DNA of 49,009 nucleotides from Sphingomonadaceae bacterium (GTDB lineage: Bacteria > Pseudomonadota > Alphaproteobacteria > Sphingomonadales > Sphingomonadaceae). The translations under genes were made by a program, and so were the position numbers. Below are positions 25,826 through 34,352 of this stretch, piece after piece. The notes under the pieces were generated by a model that was not told the DNA's origin, made no database searches, and saw only the letters and a list, made by a program, of their open reading frames with translations. The number at the start of each line of letters is the position of its first letter. The stretch's first letter is position 1. The DNA lies in NCBI GenBank assembly GCA_025359445.1, contig JANYGB010000057.1:1-49009 (forward strand), read 5' to 3'.

Positions 25826-27120
25826 TCAGTCAGCTGCCATGATGGTTTCGTAATGCAGCGCAAATTCCTCGCCTGACAAGCGGTGCTGCACCGACAGCGC
25901 GGCGCAGCCCTGCTGAGCCAGCAGCTCGAGGCTGCCGATATCGAGCCAGACGTCGATCGGCGCTGCGCCATGAAGCACCAGCTGTTGCACCGTGTCGAGA
26001 TAAGACAAAGCCGGGTCACGGCGAGTCAGCAGCAGCAGGCTGGCGCGGCGTTCGATCTGCAACATACGGCCGTCCGCGTCCTCAATCCGCAGCTTGAAAT
26101 CGCTATCGCCCGCCAAGTCGATATGCGCTGCCGCCGGGATCGTGGTTTGCGCCAGATCGATGAGCGGCACCCCGGCAACCGCGTTCTCTGCCACGCATTG
26201 CCGCAAGCGAAATTCATCGCCGGTACGCCGGAGCGAAAGCAACCGGGGCAAGCTCATCGCTCCGCGCCAGCCTTGCAGCGGCAACTGGCCTTGGTAGGCA
26301 TGGTTGCCGAGCCAGCCAATCCACAGCGGTCGGCGCTGTTCATCGCGCGGCTCATGCCAGGCGATCGCGGCATAGAAGTCGGTCCCGGCATCGAGCGCCG
26401 CCCAGCCTTGCGGATCGGGCCGGAACTGTGTGCCGTCAAAGCTGCCGGTGCGGTAGATCGCCCCCGATCCGGGCGCACCGCGCAGCACGTCGACCTTGAA
26501 CAGCCAACGCATTTCGATCTCGCCTTCGACTGGCAATTCGATCAGCAGCGGCACTCCCAGACTTCGCCGGGGGCATCGCTGCCCGGAATATCCGACAGAT
26601 GCTCCCACGCCTTGAGGTCGGTCGATCCATAAAGCGCAGCGCTGTTTTGCAGTGACAGCGCCACCACCATGATCCAGCGCGCGCTCGGTTCATGCCAGAA
26701 TACGTTGGGATCGCGAAAATCGGCGAGGCCGGCATCAAGCACCGGATTGCCGGCGTACTTATGCCACGAACGCCCGTGGTCGTTGCTCCACGCGAGGCTT
26801 TGCATTTGGCGCTGAGGCCCATCGCTGGCGCTGGTGTAAATCGCCACCATTGCCTCGGCTCCAAACCTGGCACTGTTAGCATGATCGATCACCGCCGATC
26901 CGGAAAAGATCATGCCCAGCTCGTCGCCGCTCAGCGCCGGGGGAAGCTCGTCCCACTGGGCCAGATCGCGGCTGACCGCATGGCCCCAGCTCATATTGCC
27001 CCAATGCTCGCCATCGGGGTTGTACTGATAGAACAGATGCCATTCGCCCGCCCAGTGGACCAGGCCATTGGGATCGCTCAGCCAATTGGCTGCGGCAGCG
27101 TAATGATATTTGGGGCGCAC
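25826..27120 (-). pseudogene. GH32 beta-fructosidase with a single-base frameshift
   Basis: The two frames together encode about 431 residues of a glycoside hydrolase family 32 enzyme (invertase, levanase or inulinase type). The nucleophile motif WLSDPNG (Asp16), FRDP at 135-138 and the acid/base motif EVWEC (Glu189) are all in the first frame, which then reaches a stop (RC-stop). Adding one C to the CC run at 26550-26551 gives ECPLLIELPVEGE and opens the second frame to 25826, covering the end of the propeller and the C-terminal beta-sandwich. The start is GTG 27120 with AGGA upstream, 12 bases after the GH68 stop. There is no signal peptide. Either an inactivated gene or an assembly error. 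Confidence 0.88.
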
Positions 27121-27132
27121 AAGAAATCCTGA

Positions 27133-28254
27133 TCAAGCGATGGTAACGCGGTCACCGTCGAATACGAGGTCGAAGAGCGGCGCCGGAGTGCCGCCGAACT
27201 GGCTGCGGAGCAATTCGGGATGCGCTTCGAAACTGCGTCCCGCCATGCCCCAATGATCGACAAAGCTCCAAACCGCGCCCTCCCCGGTGACCCACCAGCT
27301 GTAACACTGGGTCGGTTCACCCGGCGGATTGCCCGCGACGAGCCCCGAGCCGTTGACTGGCCGGAATGGCCCGGCGAGGGTATCGGCGACCATCGCATAA
27401 AGCCCGTTGGGGCCGCTCACCCCAGCCGGATCGAAAGTCCGCCGCTGGGTTGACCAGAACAGGTAATAACGCCCGCCGCGCAGCACGACATGCGGCCGCT
27501 CAAGCTCGTTGTTGACCCCGACCGCTTCGATCAGCGGGTCGTCCAGCCGCCAGTGTCCAGCGGGATCGAGCGTAGCGCAGCCGACCACGCCGTTATAGTC
27601 TACATTGCTCCACCCGGCACTGCCGGTGAACAGCACGTGGCGCTGCCCGGTGGCGGGATCGCGGAACCATGCGGGGTCGCGAAACGCCTTGATCATGCCG
27701 GGCCTGCCCTCGGTGTCGGCCGCAATGACATAGCGCTGCCCATCAGCCCGAAGCAGCTCGACCGGTTCTTGCCAGTGCCCCGGTCCATCATCGCTCATGG
27801 TTCCACTCGCGGCAAACAACCGCTGTTCAAAGCTGGGCTCATGACCCTTGCGGCCCGCTGCGGTAAAGAACAGCGATACGCTGCGCGCATCATCGTGGAG
27901 CACTGCCGATCCGGCCCATTCGCGCGTGCCGGGGCTGAGCTCGCGCGGCAGAGCGTCGCCGTGATCGCGCCAACCGTCGGCTCCGAGTGAGGCCAGTCTG
28001 ATCCGCGCGGCGTCGTGGCGCTGGACCGGATCGGGAAAGCATGGCGCGCTTAGAAAGAACCAGTATTCCCGGCCATCGATCTGCGCGGTGCGGCCATCCT
28101 CGTGGGCCAGCGGCCAGCTGTCCCACAAATCCAGCCCGGGCAGGATCGGCGAGACATCGGCCAGCGCGACCAAGCCGATTTCTGCGCCGACGATCCGTCC
28201 GGGACGCCACGCTGTTGCTCCGAACCTCGACTTCAAGTCTTCCAGATCACTCAC
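27133..28254 (-). CDS. GH68 family enzyme (levansucrase / beta-fructofuranosidase type)
   Basis: A 373-residue five-bladed propeller enzyme. The GH68 triad is visible: nucleophile Asp45 in WDSWP, transition-state stabiliser Asp193 in FRDP and acid/base Glu252 in ELERPH; the accessory motif EWAGSA is at 112-117. GH68 enzymes split sucrose and transfer the fructosyl unit to water or to a growing fructan. No signal peptide is present. GH68 proteins of Zymomonas, also a sphingomonad, lack one too, so secretion cannot be excluded, but the operon context suggests intracellular sucrose cleavage. GTG 28254 overlaps the GH36 stop (GTGA), indicating coupling; the frame extends to 28341 but is not needed. 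Confidence 0.9.
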   Translation of the reverse strand: MSDLEDLKSRFGATAWRPGRIVGAEIGLVALADVSPILPGLDLWDSWPLAHEDGRTAQIDGREYWFFLSAPCFPDPVQRHDAARIRLASLGADGWRDHGDALPRELSPGTREWAGSAVLHDDARSVSLFFTAAGRKGHEPSFEQRLFAASGTMSDDGPGHWQEPVELLRADGQRYVIAADTEGRPGMIKAFRDPAWFRDPATGQRHVLFTGSAGWSNVDYNGVVGCATLDPAGHWRLDDPLIEAVGVNNELERPHVVLRGGRYYLFWSTQRRTFDPAGVSGPNGLYAMVADTLAGPFRPVNGSGLVAGNPPGEPTQCYSWWVTGEGAVWSFVDHWGMAGRSFEAHPELLRSQFGGTPAPLFDLVFDGDRVTIA

Positions 28255-30365
28255 TTGGCAACCGCCCCTGTTCGTCCATGAAATATTGCCACGCTTTCTG
28301 CCTTTAACGGCGGCAGCGGAAGCCCGGCTGCAGCCAACCACGATCCGCTGAAGCGGTGCGGCGCGGCGCGCATGGCCTCGTACAGCGGCGCGCTCGCCGC
28401 CGGATAGCCGCGCTCACCGCCCCCGATGCGCAGCAATTGCAGATCAATTGCGGGCATGTTGGTGAGAAACGGCAAGGCCAGCGGCTGTGGCCGTCGGTCC
28501 AACGCCGGAGCCACCCGCGTGACAAACAAGATGAACTCATCCGCGCTGCCCGCAGCCTGCCAGTCCAGCCCATCGGCGCCGGCACCCAGCCAGGTCGCGC
28601 CGCCGTGAAGCAAGTGTCGCCATTGTTTATAGAACGCGATCCAGCCAGTCAGTTCAGCGCGGTCGCGCTCTTCCAGCCGGCGCGGGTCGAGCTCGATCCC
28701 GAAATGGCCGGCCATCGCCACTCCTGCGCGGAACCCCAGCGATTGTGTCCGCCCGGTGGCATGCGCCGGGCTCGCCCCGACGTGCGCGCCCATCATTTCC
28801 GGCGGCAACCAGTTCTGGAAACCGCGCTGCATGCTCACTCGGCTGACCGCGTCAATATTGTCGCTGGTCCAAAACCGGTGAACATGGCGCGCCATCCCCG
28901 CATCCGAACGACCCCCGCCCCCGGCGCAGCCCTCGATCTCCAGTTGCGGATGCGCGAACCGCAGCCGTTCGAGCAAAGCATATGTTCCGTTGACTTGTGC
29001 TGCCCCGCCGGTCGGGGCCAGATCGCGGTTGTGATCCCATTTGAGGTAACCGATCGGCACTTCGCGCAAAAGTGCATCGAGTGCGCCGAATAAATAGTCC
29101 CGCACCTCAACGCGGCGCAAGTCGAGCACCAGCTGATGGCGGCCGGTGCGGCGCTCGAGGCCTTCCTCAGCCAATACCCAATCGGGGTGCATACGGTAAA
29201 GGTCGCTGTCAGAATTGACCATTTCGGGTTCGACCCACAGCCCGAACTCCATGCCCAGCGCGCGGACCTTGTCGGCCAGCGGCTTCAGTCCATTGGGGTA
29301 TTTTACCGGATCGCAAGTCCAGTCGCCCAGCCCGGCAGTATCGTTGCTGCGCCCCTTGAACCAGCCATCGTCGAGCACAAAGCGTTCAACCCCGATGGCG
29401 GCGGCGGCCTCGGCCAGTTCACCGATCCGCGCTTCGTCATGATCGAAGTAGCAAGCTTCCCAGCTGTTGAGATGGACCGGGCGCGGGCGCATTATGCCGC
29501 CCGGCCACGTGACCAAGCCGCGCACCGCAGCATGCTGCTGCACGCTCGCGCCATTGCGGCCCTGCACCGACACCGCGAGCACCGCCTGCGGCGCAGTGTA
29601 ACTGTTCCCTCCAGCCAGCTCAACCTCGCCCGGCGCGAGGGCCGCTCCAGCACTCAGCACCCAGAAGCCCTCGTCGTCGCGTTCGACCGCGATCCGGCTG
29701 TCACCCGACCAGGCGAGTTGCAGCGCGTGGACCAGCCCGGCGTGATGCGTGGCTCCTGCGCCCAGAACCACTACTCCCGGCGGTCCGCCATGGCCCGATA
29801 TTCCGCGCCGCGCGCCGCGCTCCCAGCGCTGCGCGGGCATTGCCTCGCGGCATTCCTGCAGCTCGGCATTGTGCCGCCCGCGCCAAGAAATCAGGCCATT
29901 ACTGCTACGCGGCAGCGGCACCAGCGCGCTTGCCAGCCAGTCCACGGCAAGAGCGGAACTGCCGATGTTCTCGATCCGAGCATCGAACAGCAACGCCCCG
30001 CCCGGAGCGAGTGCGAAGCGCTGTTCGAGCAGCACCCCCGCGGCATCGTCGCTCAGCCGCACAGTGATCGTATCGCCGTGCACCATCACTTCGGCCGGAC
30101 CGAACGCCACCGTGCAAGTCTTGCCGCCCCGGCGCACGGACAGCGCTTCCGGCCCGAACCAGCCCAGCCCGGCTGCCGGCGCGGTGCTCAGCGGTTGATC
30201 CCGGTCGAGCGAAAACGATGCGGCGGTGCGGCTATCGGCCAGCAGCGGCAGCTCGCCCGGCTCGGCCCGCGCGCCCAGATGTCGCCACAGCGGCGCGCCA
30301 TCGGCGCGGCATTCGAGCACGAGGCTGGCCTCGGCACTATGCAGGGAGGCGAGCTGGGCCGACAT
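28251..30365 (-). CDS. GH36 alpha-galactosidase
   Basis: A 704-residue enzyme with the GH36 layout: an N-terminal beta-supersandwich (1-300), a TIM barrel (about 300-620) and a small C-terminal sandwich. The nucleophile is in YLKWDHNRD (Asp444) and the acid/base aspartate in CAGGGGRSDAGM (about Asp488); the barrel also shows WEACYFDHDE and FVLDDGWF. It removes alpha-1,6-galactose from raffinose-type sugars, leaving sucrose for GH68/GH32. ATG 30365 shares one base with the transporter stop (TGATG), so translation is coupled. There is no signal peptide; the oligosaccharide must therefore be imported intact. Length is usual for bacterial GH36. Confidence 0.92.
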   Translation of the reverse strand: MSAQLASLHSAEASLVLECRADGAPLWRHLGARAEPGELPLLADSRTAASFSLDRDQPLSTAPAAGLGWFGPEALSVRRGGKTCTVAFGPAEVMVHGDTITVRLSDDAAGVLLEQRFALAPGGALLFDARIENIGSSALAVDWLASALVPLPRSSNGLISWRGRHNAELQECREAMPAQRWERGARRGISGHGGPPGVVVLGAGATHHAGLVHALQLAWSGDSRIAVERDDEGFWVLSAGAALAPGEVELAGGNSYTAPQAVLAVSVQGRNGASVQQHAAVRGLVTWPGGIMRPRPVHLNSWEACYFDHDEARIGELAEAAAAIGVERFVLDDGWFKGRSNDTAGLGDWTCDPVKYPNGLKPLADKVRALGMEFGLWVEPEMVNSDSDLYRMHPDWVLAEEGLERRTGRHQLVLDLRRVEVRDYLFGALDALLREVPIGYLKWDHNRDLAPTGGAAQVNGTYALLERLRFAHPQLEIEGCAGGGGRSDAGMARHVHRFWTSDNIDAVSRVSMQRGFQNWLPPEMMGAHVGASPAHATGRTQSLGFRAGVAMAGHFGIELDPRRLEERDRAELTGWIAFYKQWRHLLHGGATWLGAGADGLDWQAAGSADEFILFVTRVAPALDRRPQPLALPFLTNMPAIDLQLLRIGGGERGYPAASAPLYEAMRAAPHRFSGSWLAAAGLPLPPLKAESVAIFHGRTGAVAK

Positions 30366-31690
30366 CAGGCAGGCGCGGCTGCCAGCTCGGGTCCGGCCTC
30401 GCGCACGCGCCATACGGCGATCGCAGCGCAGAGCATCAGAACACCGCTCAGCCGCAGGACATTGCGCGGATCCCCGCCGAGCAGCGGCTCGTAGATCACC
30501 CGCATGGTCGCGGCATAGATCAGCATCGGGGCGCAGATCATCACGTTGAACAGGCCCATATAGACCCCGGTCCGCTCAGGCGGGATCGAGTTCGCGAGCA
30601 CGATGTAGGGATTGCCCATGATGCTCGCCCAGCCGATCCCCAGCCCCAGCGCGGGGAGGAAGATCAGCGCCTTGTTCTCGATCATCGGCAGCGCCAGCAG
30701 CCCCAGCGCCAGGCACACCAGGCAGGCAGCATGCAGCCGCGCGGCGCCAAACCGCTTGGCCAACACCGGCGTCATGAAGGCGGTCAGGAAGGCCACAAAG
30801 TTGTAGAGCGCGCCGACCTTGCCATAAAGCAGCTGAGCCAGCTGGAACTCGGTGCTCTGATTGTCGGCGGTGTGGAAGGCCGAGCGCGCGACCGAATTGG
30901 TTGCATAGCCCCACAGCCCGCACATCGCGTACCACTGGAACAGGCTCATCCAAGCCATCGTCCGCATCTGCTGCGGCATGTCCTTCACCGCGCCGGAAAT
31001 CTCGGCGAAAGTTGCGCTCACACCCTTGGGTAGCTCCGCGATGCGGGCCTTTTCCTTTTGCGACAGCGGCAGTTCAGGCACCCGCAGCATCGACCAGATG
31101 ATCGTGCCAATCGAGAGAAACGCGCCGATCCAGAACGAGATCACCACGAACTGCGGGATCGTCCCGCGCACTGCAGCGGTCTGGCTGATCCCGAGCCCGA
31201 CCAGGATCGACGGCGCGAGATAGGCGAGCGTCTGCGCGAGGCCGGTAAATGCGCTCTGGCTGAGGAACCCCCAGCCGCGCTGGTCGGGATCCAGCCGGTC
31301 ATTCACATAGGCTCGATACGGCTCCATCGTCACATTGTTTCCGACATCGAGCAGGAACATCAGCGAGAAAGCCATCAGCACCGTGTTCGACAGCGGCATC
31401 AGGAACAACCCGAGCGAGCACATCACCGCGCCGATCAGGAAATAGGGCGTGCGCCGCCCCCAGCGGTGGCCGGTGCGGTCGCTCATCACCCCGATGATCG
31501 GCTGGACGATCAGCCCGGTCAGCGGCCCGGCAATCCCGAGCCACGAGAAATCGGCTTCCTTCGCGCCAAGATAACCCCAGATCGGCCCCATGTTGGCCTG
31601 TTGCAGCCCGAAACTGAACTGTAGCCCGAGGAAGCCCAGGTTCCTCTCGAGGATGCGCAGCAATGACAGGCGCGGACGCTGGGTTTCCAT
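30365..31690 (-). CDS. MFS sugar transporter (sucrose/GPH type)
   Basis: A 441-residue, twelve-helix major facilitator. The N-terminal helix (LGFLGLQFSFGLQQANMGPIW), the loop 'GVMSDRTGHRWGRRTPY' with the R-x-G-R-R-x-P pattern, and 'DVGNNVTMEPYRAYVND' are typical of sucrose/GPH-type proton symporters, such as the SuxC group of Xanthomonas and Caulobacter. It would bring sucrose or raffinose from the periplasm to the cytoplasmic hydrolases encoded downstream. ATG 31690 has a GGGAGAG ribosome site seven bases before it. It is the first gene of the four-gene operon and has an operator about 65 bases upstream. Confidence 0.88.
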   Translation of the reverse strand: METQRPRLSLLRILERNLGFLGLQFSFGLQQANMGPIWGYLGAKEADFSWLGIAGPLTGLIVQPIIGVMSDRTGHRWGRRTPYFLIGAVMCSLGLFLMPLSNTVLMAFSLMFLLDVGNNVTMEPYRAYVNDRLDPDQRGWGFLSQSAFTGLAQTLAYLAPSILVGLGISQTAAVRGTIPQFVVISFWIGAFLSIGTIIWSMLRVPELPLSQKEKARIAELPKGVSATFAEISGAVKDMPQQMRTMAWMSLFQWYAMCGLWGYATNSVARSAFHTADNQSTEFQLAQLLYGKVGALYNFVAFLTAFMTPVLAKRFGAARLHAACLVCLALGLLALPMIENKALIFLPALGLGIGWASIMGNPYIVLANSIPPERTGVYMGLFNVMICAPMLIYAATMRVIYEPLLGGDPRNVLRLSGVLMLCAAIAVWRVREAGPELAAAPA

Positions 31691-31751
31691 GGAACTCTCC
31701 CGATGCCTTTTCCGGCATTCCGCTACACCATTGCACACCTGCGCGCGAAGA

Positions 31752-31766
31752 ACAACAATCGATTGC
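31752..31766. promoter_or_regulatory. LacI-type operator upstream of the transporter-GH operon
   Basis: AACAATCGATTGCAT contains the same 10-bp palindrome (31754-31763) as operator 1 near lacI. It lies 64 bases upstream of the MFS start and just beyond the end of the DUF2891 gene. Confidence 0.7.
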
Positions 31767-31771
31767 ATAAA

Positions 31772-32770
31772 TCAGCTGTGCGCGTCGGCCAAAGCGAGCA
31801 GGGCAAAGGTCGCCAGCCAATGCTCGCCCATGTAATCGCCCGCGACATGCGGCAGCGCGGCAGCGAGATGATCGGCAGCAGTGCGGCGGGCGAGAGCTCC
31901 GACGGGGTGGCTGGCGGGCAAGGCTCGCGCAATCTCGCGCCAGCACCAACTGCGGCTAAGGTTGAGCCCGTCGAGATGCGCGATCTTGCCGTCGCTGCGG
32001 TCAGACACGGCTGCGGGAGTGAACAGCGTGGCGGGCTGGCCGGACGCGCAGTCGGGCAGGAAACGATCGAACCAGCCGGCGAAGTCCGCGCCGAGCACCC
32101 GGCTCATCAACAGCGCCTCGCACAAAGCGGGGGAGAGGAACTCGTCGCCGCCCGGTTCCCAAGCCTGGCAGGCCCAGTCGCCGCCGAACCAATCGTCTGC
32201 GCGACGCTCAACCGATTGCGCCAGCGCAGCATCGTGAACGCGCGCCCAATCGAGCGCGAGCACCATGGCGAAGGCCGAATTGTAATGGGTGCCGGTGCGG
32301 ATCGGATAGGTCTGGAGCGGCAGGAAGGCGGCGAACCGAGCGGCGAATGCGCCCGCAAAGTAGCCTCCATGCTGCGCCCATGCTGCATCATGCTGCGCCA
32401 TCTCGCCGTGCAGCATAAGCGCCCAGGCCCAGCCGTAGGGCCGCTCGAACCCGCGCGCCGATGGCCGGGCGAGGTAGGCGGTTTCCACCGCAAAGTTGGC
32501 CGCAGTCAACGTCTTGTCCGCGCGTTCCCGCACCGCTGCCGCCTCTGGCAGGTCAGGATAGAGCCGTGCGAGATGCAGCACTTGCCACCAGCCGTGAACA
32601 CAGCTGTGCCAATCGAAACTGCCATGAAAAATCGGATGCAGTGCGGCAGGAGTCTGGGCGTCCTGCGGCCCGTCGAGGACATGATCGAGCTTGTGCGGAT
32701 ATTCACGGCCGAGATGCCCGAGCGTCAGCGCCATAAACCGCGCGGCGAGTTCGGCAGTCAGCCCGCTCAC
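31772..32770 (-). CDS. DUF2891 protein
   Basis: A 332-residue protein of the DUF2891 family, all-helical with repeated aromatic motifs (FHGSFDWHSCVHGWWQVLHLARL; FERPYGWAWALMLHGEM; GTHYNSAFAMVLALDWAR; WEPGGDEFLSPAL; HLDGLNLSRSWCWREI), giving the impression of an alpha/alpha toroid with a His/Trp/Asp/Glu-lined pocket, like some glycosidases or epimerases. No catalytic activity is known to me. GTG 32770 overlaps the DUF979 stop (GTGA). It is the last gene of the 5-oxoprolinase operon. The residues just listed (His, Asp, Glu in the aromatic motifs) would be the active-site candidates. No signal peptide is seen. Confidence 0.85.
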   Translation of the reverse strand: MSGLTAELAARFMALTLGHLGREYPHKLDHVLDGPQDAQTPAALHPIFHGSFDWHSCVHGWWQVLHLARLYPDLPEAAAVRERADKTLTAANFAVETAYLARPSARGFERPYGWAWALMLHGEMAQHDAAWAQHGGYFAGAFAARFAAFLPLQTYPIRTGTHYNSAFAMVLALDWARVHDAALAQSVERRADDWFGGDWACQAWEPGGDEFLSPALCEALLMSRVLGADFAGWFDRFLPDCASGQPATLFTPAAVSDRSDGKIAHLDGLNLSRSWCWREIARALPASHPVGALARRTAADHLAAALPHVAGDYMGEHWLATFALLALADAHS

Positions 32771-33705
32771 CGGAACGCGGCCCAATAGAGCAGCGCGATG
32801 TTGAACCCCAGCAGCGGCAATGCGGTCGGGACCTGCATCTTGACCACCGCGTTGCGGTCCTTGAGTTCGAGCAGCGCGGCGGGGACGATGTTGAAATTGG
32901 CCGCCATCGGGGTCATCAGCGTGCCGCAGAACCCGCACAGCATGCCCACCGCCGCGACCACCGCCGGATCGCCGTGATACTGCTGGATCAACAGCGGCAG
33001 CCCGATCGCCGCGGCCATCACCGGGAACGCGGCGAAAGCATTGCCCATCACCATCGTGAGCAGCGCCATGCCAAGACCGTATGCCAGCACTGCGCCCATC
33101 CGCGAGCCATCGGGGATGACCCCGCTCATCAAGCTGCCGACCACTTTGCCCAGCCCGGCAGCTGAGAAAACTACGCCAAGGCTCGCGAGCATCTGCGGCA
33201 AGATCGCCGCCCAGCTCAGCGCATCGAGCAGACGGCGGCCTTCCTGCAGCGCCGCGACCGGACGTTCGCGCAGCCAGACCAGGCCGATCCCCAGCGCTAG
33301 CACTGCGCCGAGCGCCAAGCTGACCAACGTCACCTGCTTGGGATCGACCAGCTCGGGCACGGCCTTGAACACCAGGGTTCCGGCTAGCGCAGTTGCCGGG
33401 ATGATCAGCGCGAGCAGGAACAGCCGATTGCCGTGAATGGCGGCACGGGCCTGTCGCTCACTTGCGTTGTCCACGTCCGCACCGCGCCCCAGTACGCCCA
33501 GCCCGGCGACCCCGACCAGCACGATCACCAGCACCCCGTTGCCCAGATCACCGAGCCGGTCACCCGCGAGCATCGACAGCGCGAGCAGGCCCCAGAAGCC
33601 GGCGTTGACCCAGCGTTTAGGATTGCTCGCATCACGCGCCGACAGCGCCGCGTTGGCGGCAAAGACCAATCCAGCGACGATGTAGACTTGCGCCAGCCCG
33701 ATCAT
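32767..33705 (-). CDS. DUF979 membrane protein, putative carrier subunit
   Basis: A 312-residue integral membrane protein with about nine or ten hydrophobic helices. The C-terminal half has the pattern 'GFCGTLMTPMAANFNIVPAALLELKD', with a conserved TPMAANFN motif that looks like a substrate-binding hairpin of an ion-coupled carrier. The family (DUF979) nearly always occurs beside DUF969, here directly upstream. ATG 33705 overlaps the DUF969 stop (ATGA). The two short proteins resemble split halves of a larger transporter. Association with a 5-oxoprolinase suggests 5-oxoproline (pyroglutamate) as the substrate; this is inference from genome context. Confidence 0.87.
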   Translation of the reverse strand: MIGLAQVYIVAGLVFAANAALSARDASNPKRWVNAGFWGLLALSMLAGDRLGDLGNGVLVIVLVGVAGLGVLGRGADVDNASERQARAAIHGNRLFLLALIIPATALAGTLVFKAVPELVDPKQVTLVSLALGAVLALGIGLVWLRERPVAALQEGRRLLDALSWAAILPQMLASLGVVFSAAGLGKVVGSLMSGVIPDGSRMGAVLAYGLGMALLTMVMGNAFAAFPVMAAAIGLPLLIQQYHGDPAVVAAVGMLCGFCGTLMTPMAANFNIVPAALLELKDRNAVVKMQVPTALPLLGFNIALLYWAAFR

Positions 33706-34352
33706 CGCTGCCGCCTCCGCCCGAAGTGCCACAGCCGCAAGGCGTGGATCGCGAAGGCGGCGAAGGCTGTCGGGATAGCCCAGACCGACAAGTCGAACGG
33801 CGCGAGCAGAATCCCCTGCTGTTCGAGGAAGCCCTTCATCAGGAGAATCGAACCGATCGCGATGAAGATATCCTCGCCGAAGAACAGCCCGACATTGTCA
33901 GTCGCGGCGGCCATTGCCTTGACCCGTTCGGCGTCTTCCTCGTCAGCGGGATCGGCGGCGGCCAAAGCCATCGGCGCAAGCAGCGGCCGCACGGTCTGCG
34001 CTTGCCCGGCCACCGACGTCAGCCCCAGCGCGGCGGTAATCTGGCGCAGCAGCAGGTACCCGGTCAGCAAGCGCGGCAGGGTCGCGCCCTTCAGTCCGGC
34101 GATCAGGCTGCGCGCGCGCTCCTGCAGGCCGTGCCGTTCAAGCAGCCCGATTACAGGCAGCACCAGCCACACCGCGCTGACATAGCGGGTATCGTTGAAC
34201 GCTTTGCCGAACGCCGCGATCAGCGCGAGCGGATCAAGCCCAGCGGCGAGGCCGCTGGTAGCGGCGGCGAGCAGGACCACGAGGAGCGGGTTCACCTTCA
34301 AGGCAAACCCCGCAACCATCACCGCGATGCCGGAGAGTACCCAAAGGTTCAT
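33702..34352 (-). CDS. DUF969 membrane protein, putative carrier subunit
   Basis: A 216-residue membrane protein with about six hydrophobic segments and a conserved central loop (GLTSVAGQAQTVRPLLAPMA...), then 'DNVGLFFGEDIFIAIGSILLM'. It belongs to DUF969, the constant partner of DUF979. MNLWVLSG at ATG 34352 is the start; the ATGA overlap with the 5-oxoprolinase stop supports it, and the frame further upstream is arginine-rich shadow. Together with DUF979 it probably forms a two-subunit secondary transporter. The charged residues in the loop and in GEDIF could bind substrate or a coupling ion. Confidence 0.87.
   Translation of the reverse strand: MNLWVLSGIAVMVAGFALKVNPLLVVLLAAATSGLAAGLDPLALIAAFGKAFNDTRYVSAVWLVLPVIGLLERHGLQERARSLIAGLKGATLPRLLTGYLLLRQITAALGLTSVAGQAQTVRPLLAPMALAAADPADEEDAERVKAMAAATDNVGLFFGEDIFIAIGSILLMKGFLEQQGILLAPFDLSVWAIPTAFAAFAIHALRLWHFGRRRQR

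Noticed and set aside
29136..30494. 452-residue open frame antisense to the GH36 gene
   Set aside because: Same shadow effect; the opposite strand carries the alpha-galactosidase catalytic motifs.
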